From Mucilaginibacter sp. SJ (GTDB lineage: Bacteria; Bacteroidota; Bacteroidia; Sphingobacteriales; Sphingobacteriaceae): 64,000 nucleotides of DNA. Positions within the stretch are counted from its first letter, which is position 1. Every line of letters begins with the position of its first letter. The translations under genes were made by a program, and so were the position numbers. Positions 35,741 to 44,992 of this stretch are shown here, piece after piece. The notes under the pieces are model-generated. The model did no database searches and was not told the origin of the DNA. It saw nothing but the letters and a program-made list of their open reading frames with translations. The stretch is from NCBI RefSeq assembly GCF_028993635.1, contig NZ_CP118631.1, positions 1 to 64,000 of the forward strand, read 5' to 3'.

Positions 35741-37225
35741 ATGCAGAAAATACTGGTTGCCAACCGCGGTGAAATAGCTTTACGAATTATGCGCTCGGCG
35801 CGTGAAATGGGTATTAAAACCGTTGCGGTGTATTCACATGCAGATCGGGATGCGTTACATGTAATCTATGCCGATGAAGCGGTAAATATCGGCGAAGCTC
35901 CATCCAGTCAATCCTATCTTGTTGGTGAAAAGATCATAGCTGCATGTAAGCAAACCGGGGCCGACGGTATCCACCCGGGATATGGGTTTTTGAGCGAAAA
36001 TGCCGGGTTTGCCAGGCTGGTTAAGGATTCGGGACTTATTCTTATCGGCCCCTCGCCTGAGGCTATGGAGGTAATGGGTAACAAGTTATCGGCCAAAGCT
36101 GCCGCACTCAAATATCATATCCCCATGGTACCTGGTACGGAGGAAGCTATTACTGATGTTAATGAAGCTAAAAAGCGGGCTATTGAAGTAGGCTTTCCGA
36201 TATTGATCAAAGCAGCTGCGGGCGGGGGCGGTAAAGGAATGCGGATTGTTGAAAACGCAGATGACTTTGAAGAGCAAATGCAGTTAGCTGTATCTGAAGC
36301 TACGTCAGCTTTTGGCGATGGCTCTGTTTTCATTGAGCGCTATGTATCATCCCCCAAACACATCGAGATCCAGGTACTTGGCGATACGCATGGTAATATC
36401 GTGCACCTGTTTGAGCGGGATTGTTCGGTACAGCGCCGCCATCAAAAAGTAGTTGAGGAGGCACCATCGGCAATATTAACACCCGGGATCAGGGAAAAGA
36501 TGGGGCGTTGTGCGGTTGATGTAGCCCGGTCTGTAAATTATACAGGTGCGGGTACGGTTGAGTTTATCATGGATGAAGGGTTGAATTTTTATTTCCTTGA
36601 AATGAATACCCGCTTACAGGTTGAACACCCTGTAACTGAAATGATAACCGGCATTGACCTGGTGAAGGAGCAAATCAAAATAGCAAGGGGTGAGGCTATC
36701 AGTTTTAAACAGGACGATCTGAAGATTCATGGTCATGCCATCGAACTGCGTGTTTATGCCGAAGATCCGGCCAATAATTTCCTGCCAGATATTGGTACAC
36801 TGCAAACTTATATAACGCCCAAAGGGCCCGGCGTACGGGTTGACGATGGTTTTGAGCACGGCATGGAGATTCCCATTTATTACGACCCGATGATAGCCAA
36901 GCTGATAACCTTTGCGGATACCCGTGCCGAAGCTATTGACCGCATGATAAGGGCTATAGATGAATATCAAATCACCGGTATTACTACCACCCTCGGTTTC
37001 GGCCGTTTTGTAATGCAGCATGAAGCTTTTACCTCTGGCAATTTTGATACTCACTTTGTGAGAAAATATTTTACCCCCGAAGTGTTACAGGAAAGCCATG
37101 AGGATGAAGCGATAATAGCAGCAATGGTAATGGAGCAGCTTCTGAGCAAAAAGAAAGTCTCAATCACTGCGGCGGTGGAGACAGTGGAAGCCAGCAACTG
37201 GATCAAGAACAGGAAGCAGATTTAA
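35741..37225 (+). CDS. accC: Biotin carboxylase subunit of an acyl-CoA carboxylase
   Basis: The 494-residue ATP-grasp enzyme carboxylates biotin on a carrier protein using bicarbonate. Landmarks are KILVANRGEIALRIMRSARE, the glycine-rich ATP loop AAAGGGGKGMRI, ERDCSVQRRHQKVVEEAPS, and EMNTRLQVEHPVTE. At 494 residues it is about 45 longer than AccC of E. coli, and FLEMNTRLQ is closer to propionyl- or methylcrotonyl-CoA carboxylase subunits, but there is no biotin-carrier domain. It could therefore serve acetyl- or propionyl-CoA carboxylase. No accB or carboxyltransferase gene is adjacent. Its stop shares TTAA with the convergent Nudix gene. Confidence 0.85.
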   Translation: MQKILVANRGEIALRIMRSAREMGIKTVAVYSHADRDALHVIYADEAVNIGEAPSSQSYLVGEKIIAACKQTGADGIHPGYGFLSENAGFARLVKDSGLILIGPSPEAMEVMGNKLSAKAAALKYHIPMVPGTEEAITDVNEAKKRAIEVGFPILIKAAAGGGGKGMRIVENADDFEEQMQLAVSEATSAFGDGSVFIERYVSSPKHIEIQVLGDTHGNIVHLFERDCSVQRRHQKVVEEAPSAILTPGIREKMGRCAVDVARSVNYTGAGTVEFIMDEGLNFYFLEMNTRLQVEHPVTEMITGIDLVKEQIKIARGEAISFKQDDLKIHGHAIELRVYAEDPANNFLPDIGTLQTYITPKGPGVRVDDGFEHGMEIPIYYDPMIAKLITFADTRAEAIDRMIRAIDEYQITGITTTLGFGRFVMQHEAFTSGNFDTHFVRKYFTPEVLQESHEDEAIIAAMVMEQLLSKKKVSITAAVETVEASNWIKNRKQI

Positions 37226-37683
37226 TGATTGTTGATCGCGGCCAGTTCATCTATCAAAGCTGCCTGAGCAGGGTTGATCTTTATTTTCGCAGTTGCCATG
37301 TCAAACCATTCAGCGCGGTCAATTTCATTAAAAGTTTGCTTTTTTCCTGAACGCGGCGGCCATTCTATTTCAAATGTATTGCTTTTGATATTTTCCGGGT
37401 TGATGTCACCCTCTACGGCCCAAGCTGATACCATTTTGCCTCCTTTTTGTTTAACAGGGCTTAACGCTATAAAATTCCCGGTTATTTCATGCCCGGTTTC
37501 TTCCTGGAATTCACGCTTTGCCGCCATAAGGGGATCTTCATCGGGAAGATATTCACCTTTGGGTACCGACCACGAGCCTTCATCTTTATTTTTAAAGAAC
37601 GGCCCGCCCGGATGTACAAGAAACACCTGCAAACCAGGAGCTGCTTTGCGGTATAATAAGATCCCTGCGCTTTGCTTTGGCAT
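37222..37683 (-). CDS. Nudix hydrolase
   Basis: The 153-residue protein has a perfect Nudix box, GEYLPDEDPLMAAKREFQEE followed by TG, coordinating Mg2+ for hydrolysis of a nucleoside diphosphate linked to another group. The N-terminal SAGILLYRKAAPGLQVFLVHP and SWSVPKGEY place it near the Ap4A hydrolase/MutT-like group. The substrate is not determinable. It overlaps the convergent biotin carboxylase gene by four bases and is divergent from the SRPBCC gene. Confidence 0.93.
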   Translation of the reverse strand: MPKQSAGILLYRKAAPGLQVFLVHPGGPFFKNKDEGSWSVPKGEYLPDEDPLMAAKREFQEETGHEITGNFIALSPVKQKGGKMVSAWAVEGDINPENIKSNTFEIEWPPRSGKKQTFNEIDRAEWFDMATAKIKINPAQAALIDELAAINNH

Positions 37684-37769
37684 GTTTAAGATTTAAAGGC
37701 AAGTTAATGAAAGCCTTAATTATAATTATTATTTTTGATACAAACGCACCAAACCGATATACAATTATT

Positions 37770-38267
37770 ATGGCAGACAACAGATGGAACAAATTTAAAG
37801 TAACTGCTGATGTTGATACGGACGTACGCAGTATGTATGAAGCCTGGGCTACTCCCGAAGGCCTGGAAACCTGGTTTTTGCGTAAAGCTGATTTTTTTGC
37901 CATAGCAGGCCGTCAGCGCGAACCGCAGGAATTTATAAAAAAAGAGGATACTTATACCTGGCATTGGCATGGGTTTGATGATACCATTTCTGAAAACGGG
38001 CAGGTGCTGGAAGCCAACGGGGCCGATTTTATAAAATTTACTTTTACAGGCGGTAGTATAGTGAGTGTATCTATCACTTGTAAACTGGGCGTTGTTATTG
38101 TTGAACTGGCACAGGAAAACATCCCCGAAGAAGCAGACCCCGAAAAAAACCTTTATGTGCAATGCCAACTTGGCTGGACATTTTATCTGGCCAATCTGAA
38201 ATCGATATTGGAGGGTGGCAAAGATCTACGCAATAAGCGTAAAGACCTGTTTTCAAGTTTCAAATAA
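37770..38267 (+). CDS. SRPBCC/START-like domain protein
   Basis: The 165-residue protein has the AHSA1-like START fold signature: KFKVTADVDTDVRSMYEAWA at the N-terminus, PEGLETWFL, and the C-terminal helix GWTFYLANLKSILEGGKDLR. Such proteins bind hydrophobic ligands or, in Aha1 relatives, a chaperone; the ligand here is unknown. The ATG at 37770 (MADNRWNKF) was chosen because the domain starts right after it; the longer open frame upstream overlaps the divergent Nudix promoter. It is 86 bases ahead of riboflavin synthase. Confidence 0.85.
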   Translation: MADNRWNKFKVTADVDTDVRSMYEAWATPEGLETWFLRKADFFAIAGRQREPQEFIKKEDTYTWHWHGFDDTISENGQVLEANGADFIKFTFTGGSIVSVSITCKLGVVIVELAQENIPEEADPEKNLYVQCQLGWTFYLANLKSILEGGKDLRNKRKDLFSSFK

Positions 38268-38353
38268 TTTCATTTACTGCTGACAAACCATACTGTAAAA
38301 TATTTTAGCTTTGATGCCAATCAAAATAGCCCTTTCAACGGGCCGGGAAGAAT

Positions 38354-38938
38354 ATGTTTACAGGAATTATAGAAACTTTAGGTAAGATCACCGATCTGCA
38401 GCAGGAAAAAGGCAACCTTAATATTACTGTCGAATCGGCTATATCACATGAACTCAAGATTGATCAATCGGTAGCGCATAATGGCGTATGCCTTACTGTT
38501 GTTGCTTTGGCCGATGGTTTGCACGTAGTAACCGCTATCGAAGAAACTTTAAGCAAAACCAATCTTTCCCAACTCAAAGTTGGCGATCCGGTAAACCTGG
38601 AGCGCTGCATGCAAATGAACGCCCGGCTTGATGGCCACATTGTGCAGGGCCATGTTGACCAGGTGGCTGTTTGTACCGCGTTTAAAGAACTTGACGGCAG
38701 TTGGGAATACACTTTTGAATATGATGCGGCAAGCGGCAACGTAACCGTAGAGAAAGGTTCTATCTGCGTAAATGGCATCAGTCTTACTGTGGTTAATTCG
38801 CATGCCAATAGTTTTTCTGTAGCTATTATCCCCTATACATTTGAACATACCAACCTGCACAATGTGCAAGTTGGCAGCCAGGTTAACCTTGAGTTTGACA
38901 TTATTGGCAAATACGTTGCCCGTTTAATGCAGCGTTAA
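38354..38938 (+). CDS. ribE: Riboflavin synthase alpha subunit
   Basis: The 194-residue enzyme catalyses dismutation of two 6,7-dimethyl-8-ribityllumazine molecules to riboflavin. It shows the internal duplication of the family: lumazine-binding repeat 1 starts MFTGIIETLGKITDL with NGVCLTVVAL, and repeat 2 starts near MNARLDGHIVQGHVDQ with VNGISLTVV. The length is standard. It is not in a rib operon here, which is usual in Bacteroidota. I saw no FMN riboswitch in the 86-base leader. Its stop codon shares TTAA with the convergent TPR gene. Confidence 0.96.
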   Translation: MFTGIIETLGKITDLQQEKGNLNITVESAISHELKIDQSVAHNGVCLTVVALADGLHVVTAIEETLSKTNLSQLKVGDPVNLERCMQMNARLDGHIVQGHVDQVAVCTAFKELDGSWEYTFEYDAASGNVTVEKGSICVNGISLTVVNSHANSFSVAIIPYTFEHTNLHNVQVGSQVNLEFDIIGKYVARLMQR

Positions 38939-40077
38939 ATCCCTAACGATTTAATACGCTCTTTAGAGTAAGCGATATAAGTTTTTTGTGACTCCTTTGG
39001 CTTGCTTGCCAGATACTTTTTATAGTACTTAATAGCTGTTGCCTTATTCTTCAGGTCGGTATCATACAGGGTTGCAAGAGCATAATAGGTAATAGGGTCC
39101 GGTTTATAAAGCAAGCTTTTCTGGTAAGCTTGAACTGCATTTTTAAGCTGGTGCAGCCGGTCGTACGAATCACCTTTTTCACTGTAATAGGAACTCACAC
39201 CTGTAGATATAGCCTCTTCAATGGCCTTATCCAGGTAGATGATAGCTTTTGAATTATTGTGCAGGGCTTTGTAGCTCATGGCTGTATAATAATATGAAGC
39301 CTCGGTGCCGGTATTGCTGTCTTCCAATGTTTTAAAAGTTTTAATACAATCCTGGTAGTTGGCGGTCATGTAATAAGAAGTGCCCAGCATGGATACTATG
39401 CTCCCTGCTTGTTCACCTGCGTCCAATAGTTTTTTTGCGATGGTAATAGTTGCCGGATACTTTTTTAAGGCATATGATGCCTGGGCCTTGCCTTTCAGCA
39501 GCAGCAGGTTGGCTGTGTCGGCAACGAGAGCTTTGTCAATCAGGCTTTCGGCATTATCATATAATTTAAGGTTGATATAAAAAGTTGACAAGTCGTACGC
39601 AACATCGGGATTGAGCGGGTTAATGTGATTTGCTTTTTGCAGGTACACAATGCTTTCAGGTATGTCGCCGACATTCTGCGACAGGTCCGCCAGTTGTTTA
39701 TATACATCGAAGTTAGTTGTATCCTTCAGCAGAATCTTTTTTACATACATCAGCGCCTTTTTATTGTTACCCCGTCTTTTGATGATTTCACTCATATTAT
39801 ACAGGTTAGCGAGGCTGGTAGTATCCGTATCGTAAATCCGCTGATAATAATTTTCAGCATCGGGCAGGCGGGAGGCCATTTTTGAAGTGTAGGCCAGCTT
39901 AGTCAATACTTTAAGATCGGTAACAGGCTCGGGATATATTTTTTTGAGGTAATCTGCCGCGTCGGCAAAACGCTGATTTTGATAATAATCAAGCAGGAGC
40001 GAATCGTTAGCGATTTGCTGAGCGAGTAATTGCAATACTGATAAGGTAAGGAGCAGGGTTATAAATAGGTTTTTCAT
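38935..40077 (-). CDS. Exported TPR-repeat protein
   Basis: The 380-residue protein has a signal peptide (ending about 20, LLAQQ) and then tandem tetratricopeptide repeats across almost the whole length, for example DAENYYQRIYDTDTTSLANL, YDNAESLIDKALVADTANLL and KNAVQAYQKSLLYKPDPITY. TPR scaffolds mediate protein contacts; this one is probably periplasmic. No catalytic domain is present. It converges on riboflavin synthase with a shared TTAA stop. Confidence 0.85.
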   Translation of the reverse strand: MKNLFITLLLTLSVLQLLAQQIANDSLLLDYYQNQRFADAADYLKKIYPEPVTDLKVLTKLAYTSKMASRLPDAENYYQRIYDTDTTSLANLYNMSEIIKRRGNNKKALMYVKKILLKDTTNFDVYKQLADLSQNVGDIPESIVYLQKANHINPLNPDVAYDLSTFYINLKLYDNAESLIDKALVADTANLLLLKGKAQASYALKKYPATITIAKKLLDAGEQAGSIVSMLGTSYYMTANYQDCIKTFKTLEDSNTGTEASYYYTAMSYKALHNNSKAIIYLDKAIEEAISTGVSSYYSEKGDSYDRLHQLKNAVQAYQKSLLYKPDPITYYALATLYDTDLKNKATAIKYYKKYLASKPKESQKTYIAYSKERIKSLGI

Positions 40078-40188
40078 AACTAAATATTTAGTTAAACTAA
40101 GTTATTAGTTATAGGTGTTAATTCCAAATCTGAAACAATTTTTTATTGGTGTGGTTAAAATGTAAAGTGATACTTAAAACCACACATT

Positions 40189-40476
40189 ATGGATAAGTTA
40201 AAGAAATTTGGACTGATGGAAAAAATTGTCCATGAACTGGAAGACTTGAAAAACAGCCAGCAAGCTATTATTGCTAAGTTAACTAAAATAGAAGTTGATA
40301 ATATCGAACTTGGTGATAAACGCCTTGAAAAAGATCTGCCCGATATGCACCAGCGCGTATCCGAAAACCTGGATACTATTGCAGCCATCCTTGAGGATTT
40401 TGCTAATCAAACTGAAAACTTTAGCAATAGCAATAATATCGCAGCCCTGAAAGAGCAGGAAGCTTTAGGAAAATAA
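40189..40476 (+). CDS. Small coiled-coil protein of unknown function
   Basis: The 95-residue, highly charged protein is predicted helical throughout, with heptad-like stretches (LMEKIVHELEDLKNSQQAI and VSENLDTIAAILEDFANQ). No signal peptide or membrane segment is evident. It has an ATG start, is followed at once by a strong terminator, and its codons match neighbouring genes, so it is likely expressed. I do not recognise the family. Confidence 0.65.
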   Translation: MDKLKKFGLMEKIVHELEDLKNSQQAIIAKLTKIEVDNIELGDKRLEKDLPDMHQRVSENLDTIAAILEDFANQTENFSNSNNIAALKEQEALGK

Positions 40477-40479
40477 GTT

Positions 40480-40517
40480 AAAAAGAAAATCCCCGGGAAA
40501 CCGGGGATTTTCTTTTT
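40480..40517. terminator. Strong bidirectional terminator
   Basis: A perfect 17-bp stem (AAAAAGAAAATCCCCGG with its inverted copy at 40501-40517) has a GAAA tetraloop and A/T tracts on both sides. It serves the coiled-coil gene on the plus strand, and its edge overlaps the stop codon of the small acidic gene on the minus strand. Confidence 0.9.
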
Positions 40518-40665
40518 AATTTTCAAAATTCAAGTCAACGATTTCTCTTCTCCTTTGAAACAGATTTTCAACCTCTTCGTGTTTAACAAAATCGCCCAGC
40601 GCAATTTCTTCGTCGGCAAAATCTAATTGCTCATCATAATCTATTTCCTCTATTTCATCTTTCAT
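40516..40665 (-). CDS. Small acidic protein of unknown function
   Basis: A 49-codon frame opens with ATG (40665) and stops with TAA at 40516, the stop lying in the arm of the bidirectional terminator. The product begins MKDEIEEIDYDEQLDFADEE and is strongly acidic, ending with a basic patch FQRRREIV. The central GDFVKHEEVENLF segment resembles the C-terminal toxin-binding tail of RelB/ParD-like antitoxins (…G-x-x-HEEV…), but no toxin gene or DNA-binding domain is adjacent. Codon use is normal. Function is unknown; the antitoxin resemblance is only an impression. Confidence 0.6.
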   Translation of the reverse strand: MKDEIEEIDYDEQLDFADEEIALGDFVKHEEVENLFQRRREIVDLNFEN

Positions 40666-40699
40666 TATACCAATTTAATGAATAGAAATAAATTTACCA

Positions 40700-41692
40700 T
40701 TACTGGTACTGAATATAAATAGGAGCGGGCTTTAAGCTCAATATCTCTTTAGGTGTAAGCATCTTGTGAGGTGCGTTCTTTAAATCATTTTTATAAAAAA
40801 GTTTAAAGCCGGTGAACTGAACGGGTTCTTCAGAAATAAAATATTTGTAGGTGCCTTTTTTTAGTTCGGGGCCGCCCCAGCCGTCCATGTCCATCACTAC
40901 CTGTACTTCGGGCCTTAGTTTAATGTCTTTATAGTTAGTCACCATACGTTTGGTAAAGCGGTGTACTACAAATATTTTTGGCGGCAGGTCATTCTTTTTT
41001 ACAAGTTTGGCAAGATAGCCTGTTACGTAATTGATATCATCGGCATCAAAAGTACCTATGCGTTTGCCGGGCACGCTGCCTTCTTTCATAGAAAATTCAG
41101 GGTCGATACCTAAATGGACGTTTGGCATCTTCATGTATTTTTCCAATAAAGGCAGCTCTGTTTGTACCGTACTGAAGCCAACCTGGATATCTAAAAATAC
41201 AAGCGCGTTGACACTTTTTGCCCAACTGATCACTGTGTCTATCTGGCTGAATGGCATGCGCAGGTTATGCAAACCGTTACGACCGGCATCGGCTTGGGCT
41301 GTTACGCAGATGTAATGTAAGGCCGGTACCACGTTAGTAGCTGTATCAGCCTTTTTCCAGTTTTTAACCTCTTCCTTTAATTTATTGAGCATGGTTTTGC
41401 GTGGGTATTGGCCCAGTACGCCCATGTTTTTTGAATAGAGGTTGCCGTAAAAAGCTACAATGCGGTTAAACGGTAAAATAGCACCGGGCAGGGGATACTC
41501 TTTCGTTTTCACAGGCCAGCGTCCGCTTTTGTCGCCGTTGGCCAGTTTTTTCATCAGCGAATCGTACTTTAAAGTATCCAGCAATGATGTTTTTGCGGTG
41601 GTATCCCGGAAATGTTTGCGGGTCGTAGAACAGGCCGTATTAGCAACGGCAATAAAAATAAACAGGGCTAAAGCAGAAATTGTCCTTTTCAA
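40700..41692 (-). CDS. Lipoprotein of unknown function, possible TIM-barrel-like
   Basis: The 330-residue protein starts at TTG 41692 (a TAA lies two codons upstream) and has a lipoprotein signal with lipobox VANTACS, so Cys21 would be acylated. Conserved-looking blocks are PFNRIVAFYGNLYSKNMGVL, VFLDIQVG, HLGIDPEFSM, PKIFVVHRFTKRM and VVMDMDGWGG. Alternating strands ending in acidic residues suggest a TIM barrel, perhaps glycosidase-like, but no family could be named. It lies 37 bases downstream of hscA in the same direction and may be read from the same promoter. Confidence 0.75.
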   Translation of the reverse strand: MKRTISALALFIFIAVANTACSTTRKHFRDTTAKTSLLDTLKYDSLMKKLANGDKSGRWPVKTKEYPLPGAILPFNRIVAFYGNLYSKNMGVLGQYPRKTMLNKLKEEVKNWKKADTATNVVPALHYICVTAQADAGRNGLHNLRMPFSQIDTVISWAKSVNALVFLDIQVGFSTVQTELPLLEKYMKMPNVHLGIDPEFSMKEGSVPGKRIGTFDADDINYVTGYLAKLVKKNDLPPKIFVVHRFTKRMVTNYKDIKLRPEVQVVMDMDGWGGPELKKGTYKYFISEEPVQFTGFKLFYKNDLKNAPHKMLTPKEILSLKPAPIYIQYQ

Positions 41693-41729
41693 ATTTTAAG
41701 ATTTTTGACTTAATGAGCAATATCTGTGC

Positions 41730-43586
41730 CTATTCTATACTCTTACCCTTCATGGCTGTGCTTATAGCCTGGTCCATTAAGCGTTCTGCAAAGGGACGGG
41801 TAAACTCGTTAAGCTCATCAATTGTTTTTAGTATCAGGTCTTTATTGCCGCTGGTGAGGGCCTCTTTCAGTTTCTGAACAAGTTTGGTTGTATCAGCAAT
41901 TTCAGTAACGGAAACGTAGTCGGCATTTTTTTGCAGGAAGCGTTCAACGGTATATACCATTTGCTCTCCTTCGGTACGTGCTTCAATAAGCATCCGCTGG
42001 CTTACATCGTCTTTAGCGTGGGTAATGCTGTCCATCAGCATTTGCTCCACCTGCTCGTCGGTAATGCCGTAGGTTGGTTTTACTTCAACTTCCTGCTTTA
42101 CCCCGGAGCGAAGTTCTATAGCCTGTATGGTAAGGATGCCATCGGCATTCAACAAAAAGTTAATATCAACCTTAGGGAAACCGGCTGGCATAGAAGGGAT
42201 GCCTTTTAAATCAAACTCGGCCAGTTTACGGTTTTCTTTGATCAGGTCGCGCTCTCCCTGGTAAACGGCAATTTTCATATTTACCTGTCCGTCTATCGAC
42301 GTGGTGTATTGCCTGCCTCCTTTGGTCGGCACCTTGGAGTTGCGCGGGATGATCACATCCATCAGGCCGCCCATGGTTTCAATACCCAGGGATAGGGGAG
42401 TAACATCAAGCAATAAAATATCCTTGCGATTGCCGGCTAAAATATCGGCCTGTATAGCCGCGCCTAAGGCAACTACTTCATCCGGATTCACATCATCATG
42501 CACCGGGCGACCGAAAAATTCGGCAACCATGCGTTTAACCAATGCTGTGCGGGTTGAGCCGCCAACCATAACTACTTCATCAATCTGGTCGATGGTTAGT
42601 TTGGCATCATTAAGGGCATTCTGACAACTGGTGATAGTTTGCTGTACTTTAGGCAGTATTAGCTGCTCAAAAGTGGTGCGGTCAAGTGTACACCAGATAT
42701 CGCCTATTTTATCATTAACCAGGCTTTGGTGGGCAAAGGCTTTTTTAGCTTCTTCGGCCTTTAAGCGTAGTTGCTGGGCCAGTTCAGTATTGGCAAGCAC
42801 TTCGGCTTTATTAAGCTGGTTTTTTTCAATCCAGTAATCAACTATAATGCGGTCAAAATCATCGCCACCTAAAAAGGTATCGCCATTGGTAGATAATACC
42901 TCAAAAATACCGTTTTGAATTTGCAGTATGGATACATCAAATGTACCGCCGCCAAGGTCATAAACCGCTATGGTTTTTGTTTCTTCGGGGTTGAGGCCTA
43001 TCCCATAAGCCAAACTTGCGGCAGTAGGTTCGTTAACTATCCGTAACACATCAAGCCCTGCAAGTTTACCGGCATCACGGGTGGCCTGGCGTTGCGAATC
43101 ATTAAAGTATGCAGGAACAGTGATCACAGCGCGGTTAACCGGGGTTTTAAGGGCATGTTCGGCCCGGGCCTTAAGTTCTTTCAATATCTGGGCCGATAGC
43201 TCGATAGGGGTATAGAATTTATCACCTACTTTGATCTTTACCAGGCTCTCAGTATCATCGTCAATAACTTTATAGCTAAAAAAGTCTTTGTAGTTTTCAA
43301 TATCGTGGTAACTGCGGCCCAGCAAACGTTTAACCGAAAAGATGGTGTTTTGCGGATCGGTTATCAGAAACTCTTTTGCCTCATTACCTACCAGCACATC
43401 GCCTGCGTCGCCAAAATGAACTACAGAGGGTACCAATACACCTTTACCTGCATCATTAATTACCTGCGGGTTTTTATCAGGGTTGATGAATGCTACCAGC
43501 GAGTTAGTGGTACCCAGATCGATGCCTACAATGATCTCTTCTTTTTGTAATGAGCCTGTTGCCAGGTTGATAGAAACTTTAGCCAT
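41730..43586 (-). CDS. hscA: Hsp70-family chaperone HscA
   Basis: The 618-residue Hsp70 fits HscA, the Fe-S cluster assembly chaperone acting with HscB on IscU. The nucleotide-binding domain has [31 protein letters not shown] and [15 protein letters not shown]. The substrate-binding domain has [16 protein letters not shown]. The N-terminal extension before [10 protein letters not shown], the length (E. coli HscA is 616) and lack of the acidic DnaK tail support HscA over DnaK. No hscB, iscU or fdx gene is adjacent in this window. A TACATTTG promoter-like element lies 20 bases upstream. Confidence 0.9.
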   Translation of the reverse strand: MAKVSINLATGSLQKEEIIVGIDLGTTNSLVAFINPDKNPQVINDAGKGVLVPSVVHFGDAGDVLVGNEAKEFLITDPQNTIFSVKRLLGRSYHDIENYKDFFSYKVIDDDTESLVKIKVGDKFYTPIELSAQILKELKARAEHALKTPVNRAVITVPAYFNDSQRQATRDAGKLAGLDVLRIVNEPTAASLAYGIGLNPEETKTIAVYDLGGGTFDVSILQIQNGIFEVLSTNGDTFLGGDDFDRIIVDYWIEKNQLNKAEVLANTELAQQLRLKAEEAKKAFAHQSLVNDKIGDIWCTLDRTTFEQLILPKVQQTITSCQNALNDAKLTIDQIDEVVMVGGSTRTALVKRMVAEFFGRPVHDDVNPDEVVALGAAIQADILAGNRKDILLLDVTPLSLGIETMGGLMDVIIPRNSKVPTKGGRQYTTSIDGQVNMKIAVYQGERDLIKENRKLAEFDLKGIPSMPAGFPKVDINFLLNADGILTIQAIELRSGVKQEVEVKPTYGITDEQVEQMLMDSITHAKDDVSQRMLIEARTEGEQMVYTVERFLQKNADYVSVTEIADTTKLVQKLKEALTSGNKDLILKTIDELNEFTRPFAERLMDQAISTAMKGKSIE

Positions 43587-43606
43587 TATATTAAGTTAAC
43601 AAAGGG

Positions 43607-43614
43607 CAAATGTA
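43607..43614 (-). promoter_or_regulatory. Candidate -7 promoter element of hscA
   Basis: TACATTTG on the minus strand matches the Bacteroidota -7 consensus TAnnTTTG exactly and ends 20 bases before the hscA start codon. No clear -33 TTG at the usual spacing was seen. Confidence 0.45.
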
Positions 43615-43769
43615 CTTAGTTTTGGCTGAGGATATGTCTTCTCAATCTCTAATTTGTTAAGTTTTGTGCGTTTTGTAACATCATTATGGGTTAAACCTTT
43701 ATTTCATTAGGCTGACAAACAAATAAGCTTAACACCGCTTTATCCCAGTAATACCCTAAATAAATTATT

Positions 43770-44718
43770 ATGAAAAATCGTGAATTAGGAGCATCAGGCA
43801 TATCAACAGCGCCCTTGGTTTTTGGCGGGAATGTGTTTGGATGGACTGTTAAAGGTAAGGATACAACTCTTTTACTGGATGCATTTGTAGATGCCGGTTT
43901 TAACACTATCGATACCGCTGATGTTTACTCGCGCTGGGTTGAGGGCAATAAAGGCGGCGAGTCGGAAGCCGAAATTGGTAACTGGCTTAAGCAAAGCGGC
44001 AAACGCGATAAAGTAGCTATAGCCACTAAAGTAGGTGCCGAAATGGATTCGGGCAGTAAAGGCCTTAAAAAGGATTACATTATTAAATCGGCCGAGGCTT
44101 CATTAAAGCGCTTGCAAACTGATTATATAGACTTGTATCAAACCCATTACGACGACCCCTCAACCCCGGTTGAAGAAACCCTGCGCGCTTATGATCAACT
44201 GGTGCAGGATGGTAAGGTGAGGGCTATAGGAACTTCCAATATGTCTGTGGAGCGTTTGCATGAGTCGCTCAAAACGAGTGTTGAAAAAGGCCTGATAACT
44301 TATCAAACGCTTCAACCCGAATATAACCTGTTCGACAGGGAAAAATATGAAACCACTTACGAGCCTTTTTAAAGAGCAGAGCCTTGGGGTGATCAGTTAT
44401 TTTTCGTTGGCCAGCGGCTTTTTAAGCGGCAAATACCGTTCGGAAGCCGACCTGAAGGGCAGCAGCCGCGCCGGGATGGTAAAAAAATATCTTAACCAAA
44501 GGGGCTACAGAATATTAAAAGCACTGGATGACCTTGCCGGGCAGTATAAAACCAGCCAGTCGACAATCGCACTGGCCTGGTTAATTGCAAGGCCTGGTAT
44601 TACAGCACCCATTGTTAGTGCCACCAGTTTGGAGCAACTTACTGATCTTTTTGAATCAGCCACTTTGAAATTAAGTAATGAAGCTATTGAGGTGCTGAAT
44701 ATCGCCAGCGCTTATTAA
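43770..44718 (+). pseudogene. Aldo/keto reductase gene interrupted by a frameshift
   Basis: Two frames together encode one AKR. The first (43770-44372) holds MKNRELGASGISTAPLVFGG, the tetrad Asp/Tyr in FNTIDTADVYSRW, IATKVGAE and LYQTHYDDP, and stops just after KYETTYEPF. The second frame (from about 44366 to 44718) continues without loss with KEQSLGVISYFSLASGFLSG and ends normally. The break is at CCTTTTTAAAG (44363-44373), a homopolymer where one extra T or a two-base loss explains the shift. It may be a sequencing error or a true mutation. If intact it would be a roughly 315-residue NADPH oxidoreductase. Confidence 0.85.
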
Positions 44719-44992
44719 ATATTAATTTATATTTAACTATATATAACCATGGGCTTTTCAAATGAAGGGTGCGCTGTTGGTTTTAACTGTCGGGTTAACA
44801 TTTTAAAGACTGATTTTGAATTACTTAATAATTATATTGTTTTTTTAATTTAATTATTAAACAATAATATCCTGTTTTTTATCTTTTTAAACACTAAAGT
44901 TTTAAATATTTCCTAAAAAATAGTTTATTTACTAAACCGAACTCCCTGTTTTTGAGTATAAAGAGTTCCCTCTAATTAATTTTTTATTTTAA

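Noticed and set aside
44363..44373. Programmed +1 frameshifting in the aldo/keto reductase
   Set aside because: The T5-A3 tract could be slippery, but the family has no known programmed shift and no stimulatory structure is evident. Mutation or sequencing error is simpler.
44347..44718. A separate 123-residue gene starting inside the first aldo/keto reductase frame
   Set aside because: Its sequence continues the AKR fold of the preceding frame without gap or repeat, and its first residues are only a misframed reading of the overlap. It is better explained as the second half of one frameshifted gene.
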